The notes under the pieces: model-generated
Databases searched by the model: none
Seen by the model: the letters and a program-made list of their open reading frames with translations, nothing else
Told to the model about the DNA's origin: nothing
Shown here: positions 5,665 to 6,297 of the stretch, one piece after another
How the letters are laid out: each line of letters starts with the position of its first letter
How positions within the stretch are numbered: the stretch's first letter is position 1
Program-made: the position numbers and the translations under genes
From: Alphaproteobacteria bacterium
Lineage (GTDB): Bacteria > Pseudomonadota > Alphaproteobacteria > Micavibrionales > UBA2020
DNA length: 6,297 bases
Assembly (NCBI GenBank): GCA_020853455.1
Contig: JADYYV010000365.1
Span: 1-6,297 of the forward strand
Direction of reading: 5' to 3'

Positions 5665-5931
5665 ATGCCGCTCAACCCCAATGCCAAAGCCGAAATCAGC
5701 GGCGAAGACCTGTTCGGCGATGCCGGCAGCCCCGAAGCACTGGCGATAATCTACGGTGCGCGCGCCGCCAAAGAACCGCCCAAGGATCGTTTCTCGGGCC
5801 TGAAAAACCTGCTCGGTAAATTGAAAAAAGCATTCACCCTGCAAGCGCCCAAAGACGGCGCAACCTGCAACGACGAAACTCGCCAATGCCCACTCATCCG
5901 CGACACCTACCACCGCAGCTGGCCGCGCTGA
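5665..5931 (+). CDS. Small hypothetical protein with a cationic amphipathic segment
   Basis: An 88-residue protein not assigned to any family. The start at ATG 5665 has AAAGGA (5652-5657) 7 bases upstream. The ATG at 5658 is in another frame, whose short product is a low-complexity Arg/Gln shadow. Codon use is GC-rich at third positions, supporting real coding. The N-terminal 40 residues are acidic to neutral with a short helix (SPEALAIIYGARAA, 22-35). Residues 43-59 (FSGLKNLLGKLKKAFTL) form a cationic amphipathic helix pattern, with Leu/Phe on one face and Lys on the other. The tail has two cysteines (68 and 75) in CNDETRQC, spaced for a small disulfide loop or metal knuckle half, and ends RDTYHRSWPR. 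There is no signal peptide. It has its own promoter and converges on the next gene with only 13 bases between stops. Membrane-surface association is an inference. Confidence 0.75.
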   Translation: MPLNPNAKAEISGEDLFGDAGSPEALAIIYGARAAKEPPKDRFSGLKNLLGKLKKAFTLQAPKDGATCNDETRQCPLIRDTYHRSWPR

Positions 5932-5944
5932 TCGCTGGAAAATT

Positions 5945-6297
5945 TTAGGAAGAAACTGCGTCGCTGCCTGTGGCGTTAAAAGACGCAATCATGTCTTTGT
6001 ATTTTTCATCGAATTTGATGCCGTCTTTTCTAGTCGTCAGCACTTCGGTCAAACGCTTGCCGTCAAGTTGTGGCACGCCGCCCTTTTCTTCCCTTAAGGA
6101 CGGATCAATCCATATGACATAGAAGCATTTCAGATTAATCAAAAGATGCTGCCAATCGGAACTTTTGCTTTCAACATTCAGCCCCAAATCTTCTGTACGA
6201 AAAAATGGCAGAACACGGTTCTCGCGATAACGAATGGTTTTAAAATTCGGCACCCAGCATTGAGGGGGCATGACGTCAGAATGCTCCGAAACCTTGA
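5945..6297 (-). CDS. Hypothetical protein, C-terminal part, start not resolved
   Basis: The frame ends at TAA (5947-5945) and remains open to the right edge. An ATG at 6271 would give 108 residues, but eight further codons to the edge (K-V-S-E-H-S-D-V before that Met) contain no stop, and the nearest GGAG is about 12 bases from that ATG, so the true start may lie beyond the window. I do not recognise the family. Visible stretches are CWVPNFKTIRYRENRVLPFF, a hydrophobic-aromatic core (HLLINLKCFYVIWIDPSL) too short and mixed to call a membrane helix, and a charged helical tail (KDGIKFDEKYKDMIASF). The DNA is AT-richer than the left-hand neighbours (21/60 G+C at 6121-6180), similar to the DUF4034-like gene. 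It converges on the 88-residue protein gene with no visible terminator between them. Confidence 0.6.
   Translation of the reverse strand, partial: KVSEHSDVMPPQCWVPNFKTIRYRENRVLPFFRTEDLGLNVESKSSDWQHLLINLKCFYVIWIDPSLREEKGGVPQLDGKRLTEVLTTRKDGIKFDEKYKDMIASFNATGSDAVSS

Noticed and set aside
1..6297. CRISPR, toxin-antitoxin, phage, IS or defence system
   Set aside because: No direct-repeat array, transposase, integrase, nuclease or recognised toxin motif was found on either strand; the small cationic protein is only a weak hint.

Overview
The window looks like chromosomal DNA from a GC-rich alphaproteobacterium. The evidence is a YdcH/DUF465 protein with the typical EHRDLD and RLQRLKKRKL motifs, strong use of G/C at third codon positions in most genes, Shine-Dalgarno sites of the AGGAG/AAAGG type, and a REP-like pair of C/G-rich hairpins. 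No close species can be named from the sequence alone. There are no rRNA or tRNA genes, CRISPR arrays, transposases or integrases.

Layout. Positions 1-492 (minus) hold the N-terminal 164 residues of a two-helix membrane protein with a bacterial PH domain; it runs off the left edge and has its own promoter. Positions 561-676 hold two head-to-head REP-like hairpins plus a small third hairpin. Positions 684-1766 (minus) hold a complete 6-phosphofructokinase of the mixed ATP/PPi clade, with residues that predict ATP use. A 199-base divergent spacer separates it from a 68-residue DUF465/YdcH protein (1966-2172, plus).

Positions 2270-3248 (plus) hold an exported, DUF4034-like protein broken by a +1 frameshift at a run of eight A (2836-2843). 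Skipping one A gives a continuous protein of 325 residues. This gene is clearly more AT-rich than its neighbours. A TTGACA promoter at 3308 then drives a two-gene unit of unknown function, 325 and 170 residues (3365-4342 and 4353-4865, 10 bases apart). An extended -10 promoter precedes a lipoprotein with beta-solenoid-like repeats (5003-5590). A second TTGACATAA promoter (5599) precedes an 88-residue protein with a cationic amphipathic segment (5665-5931). An unrecognised, AT-richer gene converges on it from the right edge (5945 to beyond 6297, minus).

The left third is ordinary housekeeping sequence (glycolysis, membrane PH protein, small coiled-coil protein). The right two thirds are a run of hypothetical and envelope-directed genes, mostly each with its own promoter, which looks accessory. 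I see no convincing multi-gene defence or mobile system. The best leads are the A8 frameshift, the unknown two-gene operon, the beta-solenoid lipoprotein and the small cationic protein.
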